The position numbers and the translations under genes were made by a program. A DNA stretch of 64,000 nucleotides, taken from Polytrichum commune (taxonomy: Eukaryota; Streptophyta; Polytrichopsida; Polytrichales; Polytrichaceae). Of this stretch, positions 25,001 to 35,830 are shown in pieces (the stretch's first letter is position 1; every line of letters starts with the position of its first letter). The notes beneath the pieces are model-generated. The model saw only the letters and a program-made list of their open reading frames with translations. It had not been told where the DNA came from and did no database searches. The stretch spans positions 7,192,001-7,256,000 of the forward strand of contig OX485806.1 of assembly GCA_950295325.1 (NCBI GenBank), in the 5' to 3' direction.

Positions 25001-25964
25001 CACTATATGGACAAATAACTGCAACTGTGATTTCTGATATTATGTCATTCCAATGTTCTTGTAAGCATGCAACACGTCGCGAACATCCTTCTTTTCTGTG
25101 ATCATTTGTCATGCATCATAATGTTTTGGATCAAGGCACTGACGACAGATGTTTGCGGAACAGGTCCAGCGGCAAACACGCGTTCTGAACCTCCTAAAGC
25201 AACGTGGTGTCTCCAGCAAATATTTGAGCCAGATCATTGCATCTGGAAGACTTATGCACCCAGGGCCATGCTCTAAGCAAAGCCCCACAGGACGATGTGA
25301 TCATCCATGGTGTGGAACTCCTGTGCTCGTCACAGCTCCCATTGGAGAAACTGTGGAGCTTGTAGTAGGGAGAGAAGGCTTCTTTCCTCTTGAAGAGGCT
25401 CTTCGTATCTGTCATGATTGTCTATCAGCTTTACGAAGTGCAAGTTCGGTAGGGATACAGCATGGAGACATTACCCCAGATCACATCATTCGGGTGACAG
25501 GAAGTGATGGCGAGTATTACTATGTTTTGTCAGACTGGGGACATGCTGTCTTAGAGGAGAGAGACAGTCCTGCTTTATCTCCACAGTTTTCATCCACAGC
25601 AGCTTTACAAGAAGGAAAACTCTTTCCTGCCTCTGATACTGAGAGTCTGGTTTATCTTCTCTATTACATCTGTGGAGGAGTTATTCCAGAATTTGATAGT
25701 ATGGAAGCTGCCTTACATTGGAGGGATCGAGCATGGGCTCGGCGGGCTATTCAGCAACAGCTAGGAGAGGTATCTGCTGTTTTGAAGGCCTTTGCTGACT
25801 ATGTAGACACTCTCTGTGGAACCCCATACCCTGTGGATTATGACATTTGGATGCACCGTTTAGCCCGTGCACTTAGTATTGATCCTAGCAAGAATGAACT
25901 TTCATCTGGTCGATTGGAGTTTATGGCTGAGTCATCAGGAACATCTGCACCTTCGGTGAGCTAA
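22022..25964 (+). CDS. FunK1-like (fungal-type) protein kinase homologue, spliced, 5' end unresolved
   Basis: Proposed exons: 22022-22129, 22546-22768, 22892-23095, 23295-23407, 23451-24158, a 10-nt microexon 24361-24370, 24544-24869 and 25149-25964. All joins keep phase and total 836 codons. The large exon carries a WDHVAAFMEVRED block, as in the FunK1 region preceding the kinase lobe. The kinase part has a P-loop-like GRRSSSVYSAISL, AVHVG at the usual VAVK lysine, HGDITPDH for HRDxxxxN, SDWG for DFG, and SDTESLVYLLYYI as in FunK1 C-lobes. Both catalytic aspartates remain, but the lysine and asparagine are replaced by histidine, so activity is doubtful. A GTGAGC donor at 25956 suggests an alternative continuation. 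Joins at 23295-23407 and the microexon are tentative, and the start codon was not found. Confidence 0.65.
24203..24230 (+). repeat. (GT)n microsatellite in a kinase-gene intron
   Basis: TGTGTATGTGTG followed by about ten further GT dinucleotides, just after the GTAGGA donor at 24159. Confidence 0.85.
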
Positions 25965-27120
25965 GTTTGGGATTCTTGTAAGAGAACAGCTATCACCACT
26001 CTGGTTTGGTGCAGATTTCGAGTTGCAGGCCCAGAAAGCTGGCAATGTTGGACTTGAAGGTAGGACCTTCGGTGCTCCGCAGCAATCACCTTGTAAGTAG
26101 TGCCAAAACCTAGGTTACATTGTTACCTCTGCCCTTTTGGCAATCATTTGAATGCCAAGCGGCCTTTCAGCCTGTAGGTCTCTCTTATACATGATCAGTG
26201 CCAGCTTCAGCAATTCATCACGGGCCATTTTCCCTCTGAAAATAGAGTTGTAGCTACTTCTGGGTGGCACAAATTTTCTCCTAGAAACTTTCAGGGCTGC
26301 TAAGACACAAGAAACCAGCTGCACAGATTTGTTTGCACAGGCTTTTGTCCTGTTACCATCAGAAAAAAATAACAATCCTATATAAGATGTCAATTATGTG
26401 TCAACCATTACAAATTATGTACTGTAGTGCCTCATGGCAGCATTTACCATGGAGAGAGGGTTTGCTGCAGCAAGCATATAGGCACCTCTCGTTCTGACAT
26501 CAGAAGATGGTGGACCTGAAGGACATGTTCTCTTTCATTTTCCAGACAGCCTAGAGGGAAACTTCATACAGCATTTATACGTGCCTGAGGTAATTCATGC
26601 TGGCTCTAGGACCTCAAATTAACTGCACCTTCCAAATAAGTCAGATATTATGCTTATGCCTATTTCTTATGCAACATCTGCCTGTTTTATGAAGTTTCCT
26701 GCAGGTGAAGTGCCTCATGATAGAATGCATTGATGTGACCTATGCAGGTTCAAGCTCAATGTGTATGCTTAACAAGTGCTCGTGCTACAAGGCTGAAGCC
26801 ATGGGGAATCCTGAGATGGGAATGCACACGTCATGTGCAACTTGCCTTGTCAGCCTGATCAAACCAGCAAAGCTCACTCTTACAGTTGTATTCGGACAAT
26901 GTTTTTTGCAAAGGCTTGAGGTGAGCACATTAAGAGGGTGTCTGACATCTCACCAGGAATTATCTTTTCAGCACATCCAGGATTCAGGGACTCTCAAGCA
27001 CAAGTTCTCCACTATCCGACTCTTATTTCTGCAGGTAGTTATTATTCTTGTATTTCAAAGGGTGGTACCTCCAAAATGTGCACATATCAACTTTTGTACC
27101 CATTAAAGCTATTCTCAAAG
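25965..27120 (+). other. possible further exons downstream of the kinase
   Basis: Several segments look like exons bounded by splice sites. One is 26017-26059 (after GGTGCAG, before GTAGGACC). Another is about 26481-26590, open as ...EDGGPEGHVLFHFPDSLEGN..., followed by GTAATT. A third is about 26706-26920, Cys-rich and followed by GTGAGC. None matches a family I recognise. They could be C-terminal or 3' UTR exons of the kinase gene, or remnants of another gene. Confidence 0.25.
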
Positions 27121-29389
27121 TAGGATTTTCAAATGAAAAAGTAATTTTCAATATATCAGCAATGGCTCAAGGTGCTCAGAGGTTTTGGTTTCTCCAATCT
27201 GGTCATTGAGGTTCGTTACAGGCCAGTACTTGTGTTGACAAATGTAGTCATGAAGTGTACATTCCTGCTGGATTCCTCCAGTTTTCCTTTGATTCGTCAG
27301 TCAGTTAACTGCTGTTCTGCTCCAAGGGGGTAATGTGTTGTTTACCAAATCTTACAGAATCTCCCTGATGCTGAATTTGACAGTTAGTCTCCAAAGACTA
27401 CTACAAGTGTAGGATCATCAAAACGAACACTGTAGCTGACTAACTCCTGCTTCAATGAATTGTTGTACAAAGGTTGGTACTCCTTGGAGCAAGAGTTTGA
27501 GGAGTAAGACTACAAAACCGGACCTGTATGACGGTTTTGTTTCCCTAAGATCTCTTGGACTCTTAAGACAACATACGCATCCTTGGTTTCTGGGAGCAAC
27601 ATGTCTGCCCAATACCCGACTAATTTCTGCTTCAATGGATTATTGTAGACAGGTTGGTATTCAGAGGCTTCCTTGGAGCGCGAGGTTGAGGAGGTAGAGA
27701 CTACAAAACTGGACCTGTACGATGGTTTCCGTTTCTCTAAGATCTCTGACTCCAAGACAGCACATACACTATTGGTTTCTGGAAGCTATGTGTCAATGAG
27801 AATTTGGAAGCAATACCTAGTGGGTGTCAAAATGAGAATTTGGCTTTGCAGAGTGGTTCATCAGTGGCCCGAAATGACTCCTAAGCCTGTCTTTTGTTCC
27901 TTCTGGTAAATGCCATCACTCTGGTCGTGAGAAGTTTTTTGCTCTATGAATGGATCACCCACTAATCTTCTTGGTGCTCAGTCATTCACGGGCCTTCCGA
28001 ATGCGTGATAAGTGATGCAACATTTAAAGGGAGCGCTTCTCCTTCGAGAACAACTGTGAAGCAAGGTGTCAAAGTAATGAGACTTCTGTTAACTTCAAGA
28101 TTGAGTTCCTGTGTTCCCATTGGCGGCTTCACATTCACAGGTAACAAATAACCCACTTTGATGCTCGCTAATGAGCTTGACGACTAATGCATGGGGAATG
28201 AACTTACACTCAATGGAAGTATCTCCACATGACAAAGCAACTGACAAACACTTCATGTTAGATGCTGGCCATTGTTCCAAGAAGAAAACAAGGAAGAGCT
28301 TGACCCATGATGACACGTAACATTGAATAAAAGACTGGAATTCTCAGTTAATAATATTTGAGCTATCGAACTGGGGCTTGTTAACCTTGAATGGCCTATA
28401 CATCCCAAAATGGAAGTCTCGAATTTTTGATTGATCTAATCTTGTTTAATAAGTATTGTTTGGCAGATAAAGTTCCAAGACATAAGTTTCACCTCCAAAA
28501 GCTTCCGATTATCTTCGCTAAGCCTCATGCTACCTCACCCTAGGCAGGAAAATAATACCACCAAGGGCCAGGAATTAATGTGCTGTGGTTCTCCAGACAC
28601 AAGGGCATAAGTGTAGAGCAGCGGCGAGGTTCCTGTAGAATGGGTGGGGGCATACGAGGCTTAGCAATGTTATATCATGAATGAATATCCTCTACATACG
28701 GTCACACCTCGAGACGTTTTGATATTTTGATCACTTTAAGACCATACCATGTTGGCAACCATCCATCAATACAATGTTCAGGGAGATTTTTTGGGCATAA
28801 TTGGTCAAAATCCTTGTTTCCAAGTCATGTTGTGATCTTCCAGTTCCTCTATAAATTTGAGGTATATTCCACAGATTCCTCTTAAATGATTGTTAATTTC
28901 CCTGAAGTCTCGAACTTCAACTGGTTACTTCTCAATCTCAACCAGTTCATCTGTGGCGGTCCGTTCTCCCTGTTCACTGTTTCTCATCAATACAATGAGA
29001 TTTGTTATTGTAATAAATTTCAAAATTTTGGACATCTAGATGAACCAAAGTTCTATTCTTTTGAAGAGAACCATAAGTTTCTATTTTTATTTTATTCTTA
29101 ACCATATGGATGTGATCCTCTGCTGGTGTGCCCCACACCTTCTCTTATGTGATAATTCTCAAGAAACCTTTAAAGATGTTACGATAAAGCACATCTTGGC
29201 AAATGCTTCACCCCTAGCGTCACTAGCAACACTGTGAAACAGGGCAAAACAATTCAGTGAAATTTTGGGGCCACCAGACATGTTTTATGTGAGGATTGAA
29301 AAGGTCAATGGACATGCTTTCAAGTATTCAGTTTGAGGTTGTTCAATAATAAAAATCTACTTCATGTTCTCGTGATCCTTACATCCCAC
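27121..29389. other. intergenic, one direct duplication, otherwise nothing recognised
   Basis: Apart from the repeat at 27438-27797 no feature could be supported. Open frames are short. Confidence 0.4.
27438..27797 (+). repeat. two direct copies of a ~180-bp segment
   Basis: GACTAACTCCTGCTTCAATG at 27438 recurs as GACTAATTTCTGCTTCAATG at 27618. The copies share ACTACAAAACYGGACCTGTA, CTAAGATCTCT and TTGGTTTCTGG in the same order. Confidence 0.8.
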
Positions 29390-30170
29390 CAAATCTGCAG
29401 AGCTCAGATGTTGGAAGTGCAGACCACTCAGCAATCAACTTAACTCTTCAACATATGAGGAGAGTTCTACACTAAGCTCTGTCATGTACCAATTTACGCA
29501 TCAGCAAAATCACTGTCACAGGTAGGGTTATCCTGCCCTTATCCTACTAGATAAACATACTGGTCGTTTTGCAGTTGGGGCTACACAAGCTGTTGAGGGC
29601 AGGAATGTGAATAGATTTTCAAACAAAGATGCCACACTGCGACCACATTAGAGTTTGGCAAATGGAACCATGTCAAAAACCTGTGTTCAGAAATTCTACA
29701 GAAGTTCTGTATATATGCAACAATGCTTATGGTTAGAACGTGGCCACCAATTAACATTGGATTCAGTTGACATGATATACCTGAAATCGGAAGCCCTTAC
29801 CAAATCTGCAGAGCTCAGATGTTGGAGAGCAGTGCACTCAGCAATCTAATTACCACTTAAAATATTACAAAAGAATTTGACACTCAGCTCTGTCACCTAC
29901 AAATTTGTGAAGACTTATCCTAGTAACTGGTCATTTTGCAGTTGGGGCTACACAAGCTGTTTAGGGCAGGAGTGTAACTGGAATTCGATCAGAGATGCCA
30001 CATTGCGGCGACAATGAAATTTCGCAAATCAATCCACGTCAAGAACCATTGCCTTCAGAAATTCTACAGCAGTGGTGCAAGTATACAAACGAGGATAATC
30101 TTTGAGAATTGCCAGAATGTGGCCACTAATTTATATTGAATTCAGTTGACATGATATACCTGAAATTGTA
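29390..30170. repeat. two direct copies of a ~411-bp segment downstream of GrpE
   Basis: CAAATCTGCAGAGCTCAGATG at 29390 and again at 29801 starts each copy. GTTGGGGCTACACAAGCTGT, TTCAGAAATTCTACAG and TCAGTTGACATGATATACCT follow in both. Copy 2 ends about 140 bp beyond the GrpE stop, so GrpE transcripts could reach it. Confidence 0.85.
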
Positions 30171-30310
30171 AGTAGTGAGAAAACGAAGGACTCAATCTCA
30201 GGAGCTTGCCATGAAAGAAAGGTAATGGCATACACCAAAAGCTCTGCTATAGGCAAATTCTATCCTACTCCACTCTATTCTAACACTAGTGTGCAAAATG
30301 GGGGTGTAAT

Positions 30311-31339
30311 TTACTCCGAACTAAGGGATTCTTCTACAGGCAAATCTGTGGGTGCGGCGGCGGCAGGTCCAGGCCCTGAGGAGACCTTCACCATAGCCGG
30401 CCTCAACAACTTGTCACCTATGGCAAAACCCCTTTGGAACTCCAGAGTGACAATACCTTCAGCGTATTCCTCCGAATCCTCGCGCATTATCGCCTCATGC
30501 AAATTAGGGTCGAACTCCTTCCCCACCGTGTCCACCGCCACGACGCCAAGCGACTTCATTATCTCTACAAACTGCTTGTAAATACCTTGGTAGCTATTGT
30601 CAATCTTCTGCTCCCCTTCCGTCTCCGTCTTTATAGAAGTCTTCGCCCTCTCAAAATTGTCCACCATTGGCAGCAAGCTCTTGATCACATCCCCCCTCAC
30701 ATTCCCCGCCGTGCTCTGACGATCCCTCTCCGAACGTTTCCTGTAATTATCAAAATCCGCATTCAAACGCAGAAACCTATCCTTCCCTGTGGAAACCTCG
30801 CTCGTCAGCGCCGCAACTTTCTGCTCCAGGGAATCTCTCTCACTTACAACTCTCTCCAACCAAGCTTCTGCATCAGCCATTCCAGCTTCGTCATTCGAAG
30901 CCACCGCTTCCCTGAAGCTCTGCAAAAATGTCTGCGTCGCCGTGGGAGGCATGGCTGGTGCTGCTTCCTCCTCAGCAGCAGCAGACGCAGCTTCACTTGC
31001 ACCATTGCTCACAACTTCTGCTGATGCCTCCTCCACACTCTCCTCATCCTCAACTTCTGTTTTATTCAATTCCTCTGTCTTCCCGGGTGTGGCTTCAGCC
31101 ACAATGGTGGAGCGAGGAGGACACCTCGACCTTTGTGGTTGCGCAGCAGCCGTCAAAGCGAAGGTGAGATTCCCCCTGCTTGTTGAAACCCTACTGCTTG
31201 TTGTTGAAACCCTTAGGCTCCTGCTGTGTGCAAAAGCAGAGGTCGCTCTTGGATTTCTTCTCTGTGGTTGCGCAACCACAGACGAAGCGGTTGAGAAGCC
31301 GCTCGCCACCACCGCAGCTCCCATGACTAGCGTTTCCAT
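30311..31339 (-). CDS. plastid GrpE-type nucleotide exchange factor, single exon
   Basis: An uninterrupted 342-residue frame. Residues 1 to about 80 are rich in Ser, Thr, Arg and Ala and poor in acidic residues, as in a plastid transit peptide. Residues 87-130 are an acidic, Ala-rich linker. About 135-190 is a long helix (the dimer stalk), followed by RLNADFDNYRKRSERDR (191-207), LLPMVDNFERA (222-232), FDPNLHEAIM (276-285) and the C-terminal beta domain to RPAMVKV (313-319). GrpE proteins release ADP from the Hsp70 partner; this one would serve plastid Hsp70. The first ATG is used because it begins a good transit peptide. The lack of introns is notable: either an intronless gene or a retrocopy, though the frame is perfect. 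The upstream region is duplicated (31440-32150). Confidence 0.92.
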   Translation of the reverse strand: METLVMGAAVVASGFSTASSVVAQPQRRNPRATSAFAHSRSLRVSTTSSRVSTSRGNLTFALTAAAQPQRSRCPPRSTIVAEATPGKTEELNKTEVEDEESVEEASAEVVSNGASEAASAAAEEEAAPAMPPTATQTFLQSFREAVASNDEAGMADAEAWLERVVSERDSLEQKVAALTSEVSTGKDRFLRLNADFDNYRKRSERDRQSTAGNVRGDVIKSLLPMVDNFERAKTSIKTETEGEQKIDNSYQGIYKQFVEIMKSLGVVAVDTVGKEFDPNLHEAIMREDSEEYAEGIVTLEFQRGFAIGDKLLRPAMVKVSSGPGPAAAAPTDLPVEESLSSE

Positions 31340-31439
31340 TCTTGCGCGAGCGGCAGCGCTAGCCGAATTCTCGCTAAGTTCCTCTAAGGAAACAAGAAGC
31401 GCAAGATTCTTTGGTGGATGGTGACCTAAGTTGAGACAA

Positions 31440-32470
31440 TTGTTGTTGCGCTTCGGAGACGATGATAAGCGGTCACCCGTTCAAAACCCTGAAACTCAGA
31501 AAGAGAGACACAGCGGAGAGAAAGAAGGAAGGAAGAAAGACTCCAGAACTTTCCAGAGGTGTAAAAGGAGGTCTTCCGTCATAAGGTAACTTTTGCCATT
31601 CCCTCAATATGTCCACGTAGGCTCAATGTGTGGATAGAGGGCCTCCTATTGGTGCCAGCTGTGTGTCATAGATTTGAGGACATTACCTAGTGCTTGGGGT
31701 GAACTTCGGTATGCCAACCAAGTTGGCGAAAACCACTAAATGATATAAAGAAATTGACTCTTGAGGTTGTGAGAGTGCTAGTCAATACCTTTGGTAGTTT
31801 GTTTTAGATAATAATAAAATAAAATAAAACATGATTTTGCAGCAATTTGGGGAACGCAAGACTATTGTTGGTGCATTTTGCAGATGACGATAACTGGTCA
31901 CCGGTCCAAAACCCTGAAACTTAGAAAGAAAAGGACAAAGGAAAGAAAGAAGAAAGAAAATAAATCTCCTTAACTTTTCAAAGGCGTGAAAGAAGGTATC
32001 TTGTCATAGGTAAGTTTTGCCATGCCTTTTTCCCTCATCTGTACACTTAGGTTGAATGTGTGGATACAGGGGTCTCCCATTGGTGCCAGCTAATGCTAGG
32101 GGCACACTTTTGTGCACTAGCCAAGTTGGCAAGAACCGCTACATGACAACGGTGTGTCCTCCTGAGAGCCTTCTTAAGAGCAAAGCTCGTCCATGGATTT
32201 TCTAACCATTATATACCAGGTAGATTGACATTACTTCTAGATGTTGTTGCTTAGGAAGTCCTAGTGAGATCCATGCTGAGCAATTATGGCACGCAAGGAA
32301 ACCCCCTAATCTCTAAGAGAAATTTGTGTTGAGCTTTACGTGTGAAAAGAGAACTCTCTCATTGCCGCCATATGTGTGTCATAAATTTGAGATCGTACCT
32401 AGTGCTTAGGGCACACTTTTCTATATTGGCCAAGTCAGTGAAAACCTCTAAGTCACAAATTATGACCGAG
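31440..32470. repeat. duplicated GrpE upstream region
   Basis: The segment 31440-31745 directly upstream of the GrpE start codon recurs at 31866-32150 (period about 426). Shared phrases in order are CAAAACCCTGAAACT.AGAAAG, a purine-rich GAAAGAA tract, TAAGTTTTGCCAT, GAATGTGTGGATA, ATTGGTGCCAGCT and CCAAGTTGGC.A. A third partial copy is at 32361-32470 (GTGTGTCATA.ATTTGAG, CCTAGTGCTT). GrpE promoter elements probably lie in the first copy. Confidence 0.8.
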
Positions 32471-33070
32471 CTTTCACATGAAAGTGTGCTTCATATTCTA
32501 ACCAAAGAACTCAAGATGATTGAGCGTACCGTTGTCTAAAATTTTTAACAAACCCAAAAATATAAACTCCATATCCAAATGTGCATGGGATTGAGGGCTT
32601 AGGATTTATGTTGTAACACCCAAACACTAAACCTTAAATGTGCGGGAATGGTTGGGATATTAATTCCATATGCAATTGTGTAAGGGTTGAGATGGTTAGA
32701 AATGGCCCAAGATATTAATCAAATGCACCAGTGGCATGGGCCAAGATGGCATAACCCAAAGTAATGTAGTGGTACTACATTATACATCAAGTTTTACCTT
32801 GTGATATCAACAAAAATCATAGCATCTCTTAACCATAACCTTGAGATCCATCTTTGTTTGGAGGAAGTTTGATAATACTATATTTAATCTACACTCTACA
32901 ATTAGGTTCGTCACTTCAACAATTTTTGTATTCCTTAAAGGTCCCATAAATGCATTTAACACCTCAAGATGCCATAGAGAGGTCTTTAAGTTTATGTATT
33001 GTGATATGACTAGTTAGATCATCAAACGTGACTACATTTAAAACTATTAGCAATTCTTCCAATTGGAATA

Positions 33071-34632
33071 CAGTCTAACCTTGTTAGAACGACACTCGTT
33101 TATACGACACCCTCGATATTACGACACATTTTTGCACGACCAAACTTTTTCGTTCAAAACTCCCTCTTTTATACGGCTACAACACTCGATAATACGACAT
33201 TTAGAATCTCTATTTTGTCATATTAAAGAGGGAATTAATGCTAAAGCTCCTTTCATCTATGTTATGTACATCTAAAATACATCCATTTTCACTCGGGAAC
33301 TACTTGGGAAATTAACTTATCATTGGGAATTTAATGATAGTTAGAGTTACTAGTGTAGAATAGACTTGGTTAGGGTTAGAGTGACCTCCTTCCTATTCTT
33401 TTATCATATTATGAGCTTGAAGATGTTTACAACATGGATGAGACTGGATTGTATTTTAGACCACATCCTAGTAAAGCATTAGCACAAGGGGAGGTGAAGT
33501 GTCAGAAGTTATAGAAGGAGCATGTAACACTTGCTCTTGTTGTTAATTCAACTGGGACTGAAAAGTTGAAGTTGCTTTTGATTTATGCGTCTAAGCAACC
33601 ATGATGTTTTGGAAGGTGGCAACTCATGAGTATGTTTGGTGGCACTCAAATAAAATAGCTTGGATGAAGGGGGATATATTTCAAGCTTGAATTTTGTAGC
33701 TCAACAATCAATTCAAAGGTCAAAATCGAAAGGTGATTATGATTTTGGATAATGCATCTTCACATGTTGTTAGCTTTGCCAAAGTTGGTAAGTCTCATGG
33801 TTTTTCAACCTTGGAATTGAGCAACATGACTTTGGTATTCCTTCCTCCCAAAGTTCAACCTTTGGATCAAGGTATAATAGCATCTTTCAAAATTCAATAC
33901 AAGAAGAAACTTTTGCAGTGGATTTTATCACAATATGATGATGCTACATTAAGGAAGGTGGTGCCCAACATCAGACATGCTATCATGTGGAGTTATGAAG
34001 TATGGAGTGAGTTGGATGCACAGATAGCCATGAATTGTTGGAGGATGGCTCGTATACTACCTGCAACATGGAATGTTGATTTTGCCCTAGTTGATGAAAG
34101 GGAGAATAATAGAATGCAAGAAGGTTCAAATGAACTTGGTGCTCTGATTTCAAAGTTGCGATTGGGTGATGATGAGATGTCAATCGAGACTTACATTCAG
34201 ATGGAAGGGGAAAATATTCCTGAGCTAGAATTGAATATTGATGAGTTGGTGGATGTTGCTTTGGGAATCAATTATGCACAAGGCTTTGATCTTAATGTTG
34301 ATCTAAATTCAATAGATGTGGATGATGTTGCTCCACCTACAATAAAGCTTAGTGATGTTGAATGTCATACATCATTGTTGTCTAATTTCTTATTAGACAA
34401 CTGTTTAAATTTCGGTGTTAATGAAATTATTAGTTTTCAAAAGCTATTAGGGAACTTAAATAAGATGAAAATTGCCAACTTGGGTAGGCAACAACAGAGA
34501 TCTTTGAATTCCTATTTCAAGAGTTATTGAGAATATTTGTATTTGTTTGGAGTTATAAGTTATTATGCCATACCATCTATATTGCTCAAAGTCATTGTAT
34601 ATATTTTTAAGCTCATATTGCTTATGTTTTTG
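33071..34632 (+). mobile_element. Tigger/pogo-like DNA transposon, defective copy 1
   Basis: It starts with CAGTCTAACCTTGTTAGAAC preceded by TA, followed by several CGATAWTACGACA-type subterminal repeats. It then has a transposase remnant: YNMDETG at about 33430 (first catalytic D), VIMILDNASSH at 33733 (second D) and PPKVQPLDQGIIASFK at about 33845 (third D), running open to 34530. Stops occur in the first part (after KCQKL and after KQP). The N-terminal CENP-B DNA-binding domain is missing. Homology with the second copy (51644-53222) ends at about 34632; no clear right terminal repeat was found. Confidence 0.85.
33733..34530 (+). pseudogene. Tigger-like transposase, C-terminal DDD part
   Basis: An open frame of 265 residues encoding the second half of a DDE_1-type transposase: LDNASSH, FLPPKVQPLDQGIIASFK and a C-terminal tail with a leucine- and acid-rich stretch. 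It lacks the first catalytic aspartate and the DNA-binding half, which lies upstream behind stop codons or is deleted, so it cannot be an active transposase. Confidence 0.8.
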
Positions 34633-35425
34633 TAGTCGTTGTGACCTATCAATTAACCTAATAGTGACACTTAAAGTTCGATCTAGCACTTATTTGGTCT
34701 TCCCTATATGATTTTGTTGAACGATCCCAATCCAAAACTTATCTACAATATGCATAAGAAACTTTACAAAGATTTGAATTGATAGATAATGAACTACATT
34801 CAATTATGTACCACATACATCTTATCACTGTTATCATTTATGATTGAAATTCCGCTTTCTCTTTGTAATAACTTGTCGTTTCAGTCTCATAGACCAAGTA
34901 AAATTTGACTTCAAAACTTGCCATGCACTTGAACAAAATATCACAAAGGCCTTAGAAAGTATACCAGAGCCTTTAAGGGTTCTTTGTGCATGTCCACTGA
35001 ACGTTCAGATCTCCATGTAAAGAAATGTGATGAAATGCATTGTCTGTGGGTTTGTTTCTTTTCCTACTTATTAGTTGCATGGAAAAATATCAAGTGTAAT
35101 GAAAACTCATAAGTTCAACATGATTAGATCTAAACCACATGGGCTCAGTGCACAGAAAAACTAGATTCTAATCATTTTCTATATATTTGTTTAATATTTG
35201 TATCAATAACATAATTAAACGTCGAATGCCAAGGGGTGTGAATTCGTGAGGCTCTCAAGAACATTGGAACCTCCTCCCAAACTGTTGTACTTTGTGAATA
35301 CCTGTTGCTTTAGGAGCATTGGAATTGCTTCGGAAGTATGTGGCCCCACGTGTGGAATGTTGCAGTAGGAATTCTGAGTATTTAAAAAATAATTTTTTTA
35401 AGGCCAGAGGGGACATCACAGCCAT
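34633..35425. other. intergenic, nothing recognised
   Basis: AT-rich sequence without a supported gene. Confidence 0.35.
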
Positions 35426-35429
35426 TTGC

Positions 35430-35830
35430 AAATGGTGCTCAATACATGAACACCAATTTAGGTTTAAATACTAACACAATTGGCAAGCTTACATGGTCAA
35501 TAAGTGCCCAAGAAGCCAAAAAATGGTTGCGAGCAATTTCCAAAGATGCATGTCCCAAGGCAAACTTTGTTTTTACTTTTTTCTTTTTCCTTGCACTTTG
35601 ACACAATAAAGTTCTGCACCATCTAGAGTAAACCGATCGCAATTTAATATCAGTGACTCTAAGGTATGAACCTTGGAGGTTGGAACCCTTCACTTTTTCT
35701 TTGTTACAAAATTAATTATTTTGGAAAAGTAACAATGTCAATGACATGAATATTCTAAGTTCTTCCCACCAAGTCTTGCAATTCATGATTTAAACGAATC
35801 GTATCAAAGATCATGTGGTTTTGATGCATC
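35430..35830 (-). repeat. dispersed repeat with a conserved coding-like stretch, copy 1
   Basis: On the minus strand this aligns block by block with 42120-42460 on the plus strand. Conserved phrases include CGTATCAAAGATCA, TTACTTTYCCAAAATAA, TTTACTCTAGATGGTGCA and CTTTATTGTGTCAA. Both copies have an open frame giving (V/I)DIK(L/F)RSVYSRWC(R/K)TLLCQ. The protein family is not recognised; it may be a fragment of a transposon protein. Confidence 0.6.

Noticed and set aside
26115..26393. 92-residue minus-strand frame
   Set aside because: Looks mildly protein-like but matches nothing recognised and lies amid possible plus-strand exons.
30434..31424. Long plus-strand frames opposite GrpE
   Set aside because: Antisense shadows of a well-supported gene.
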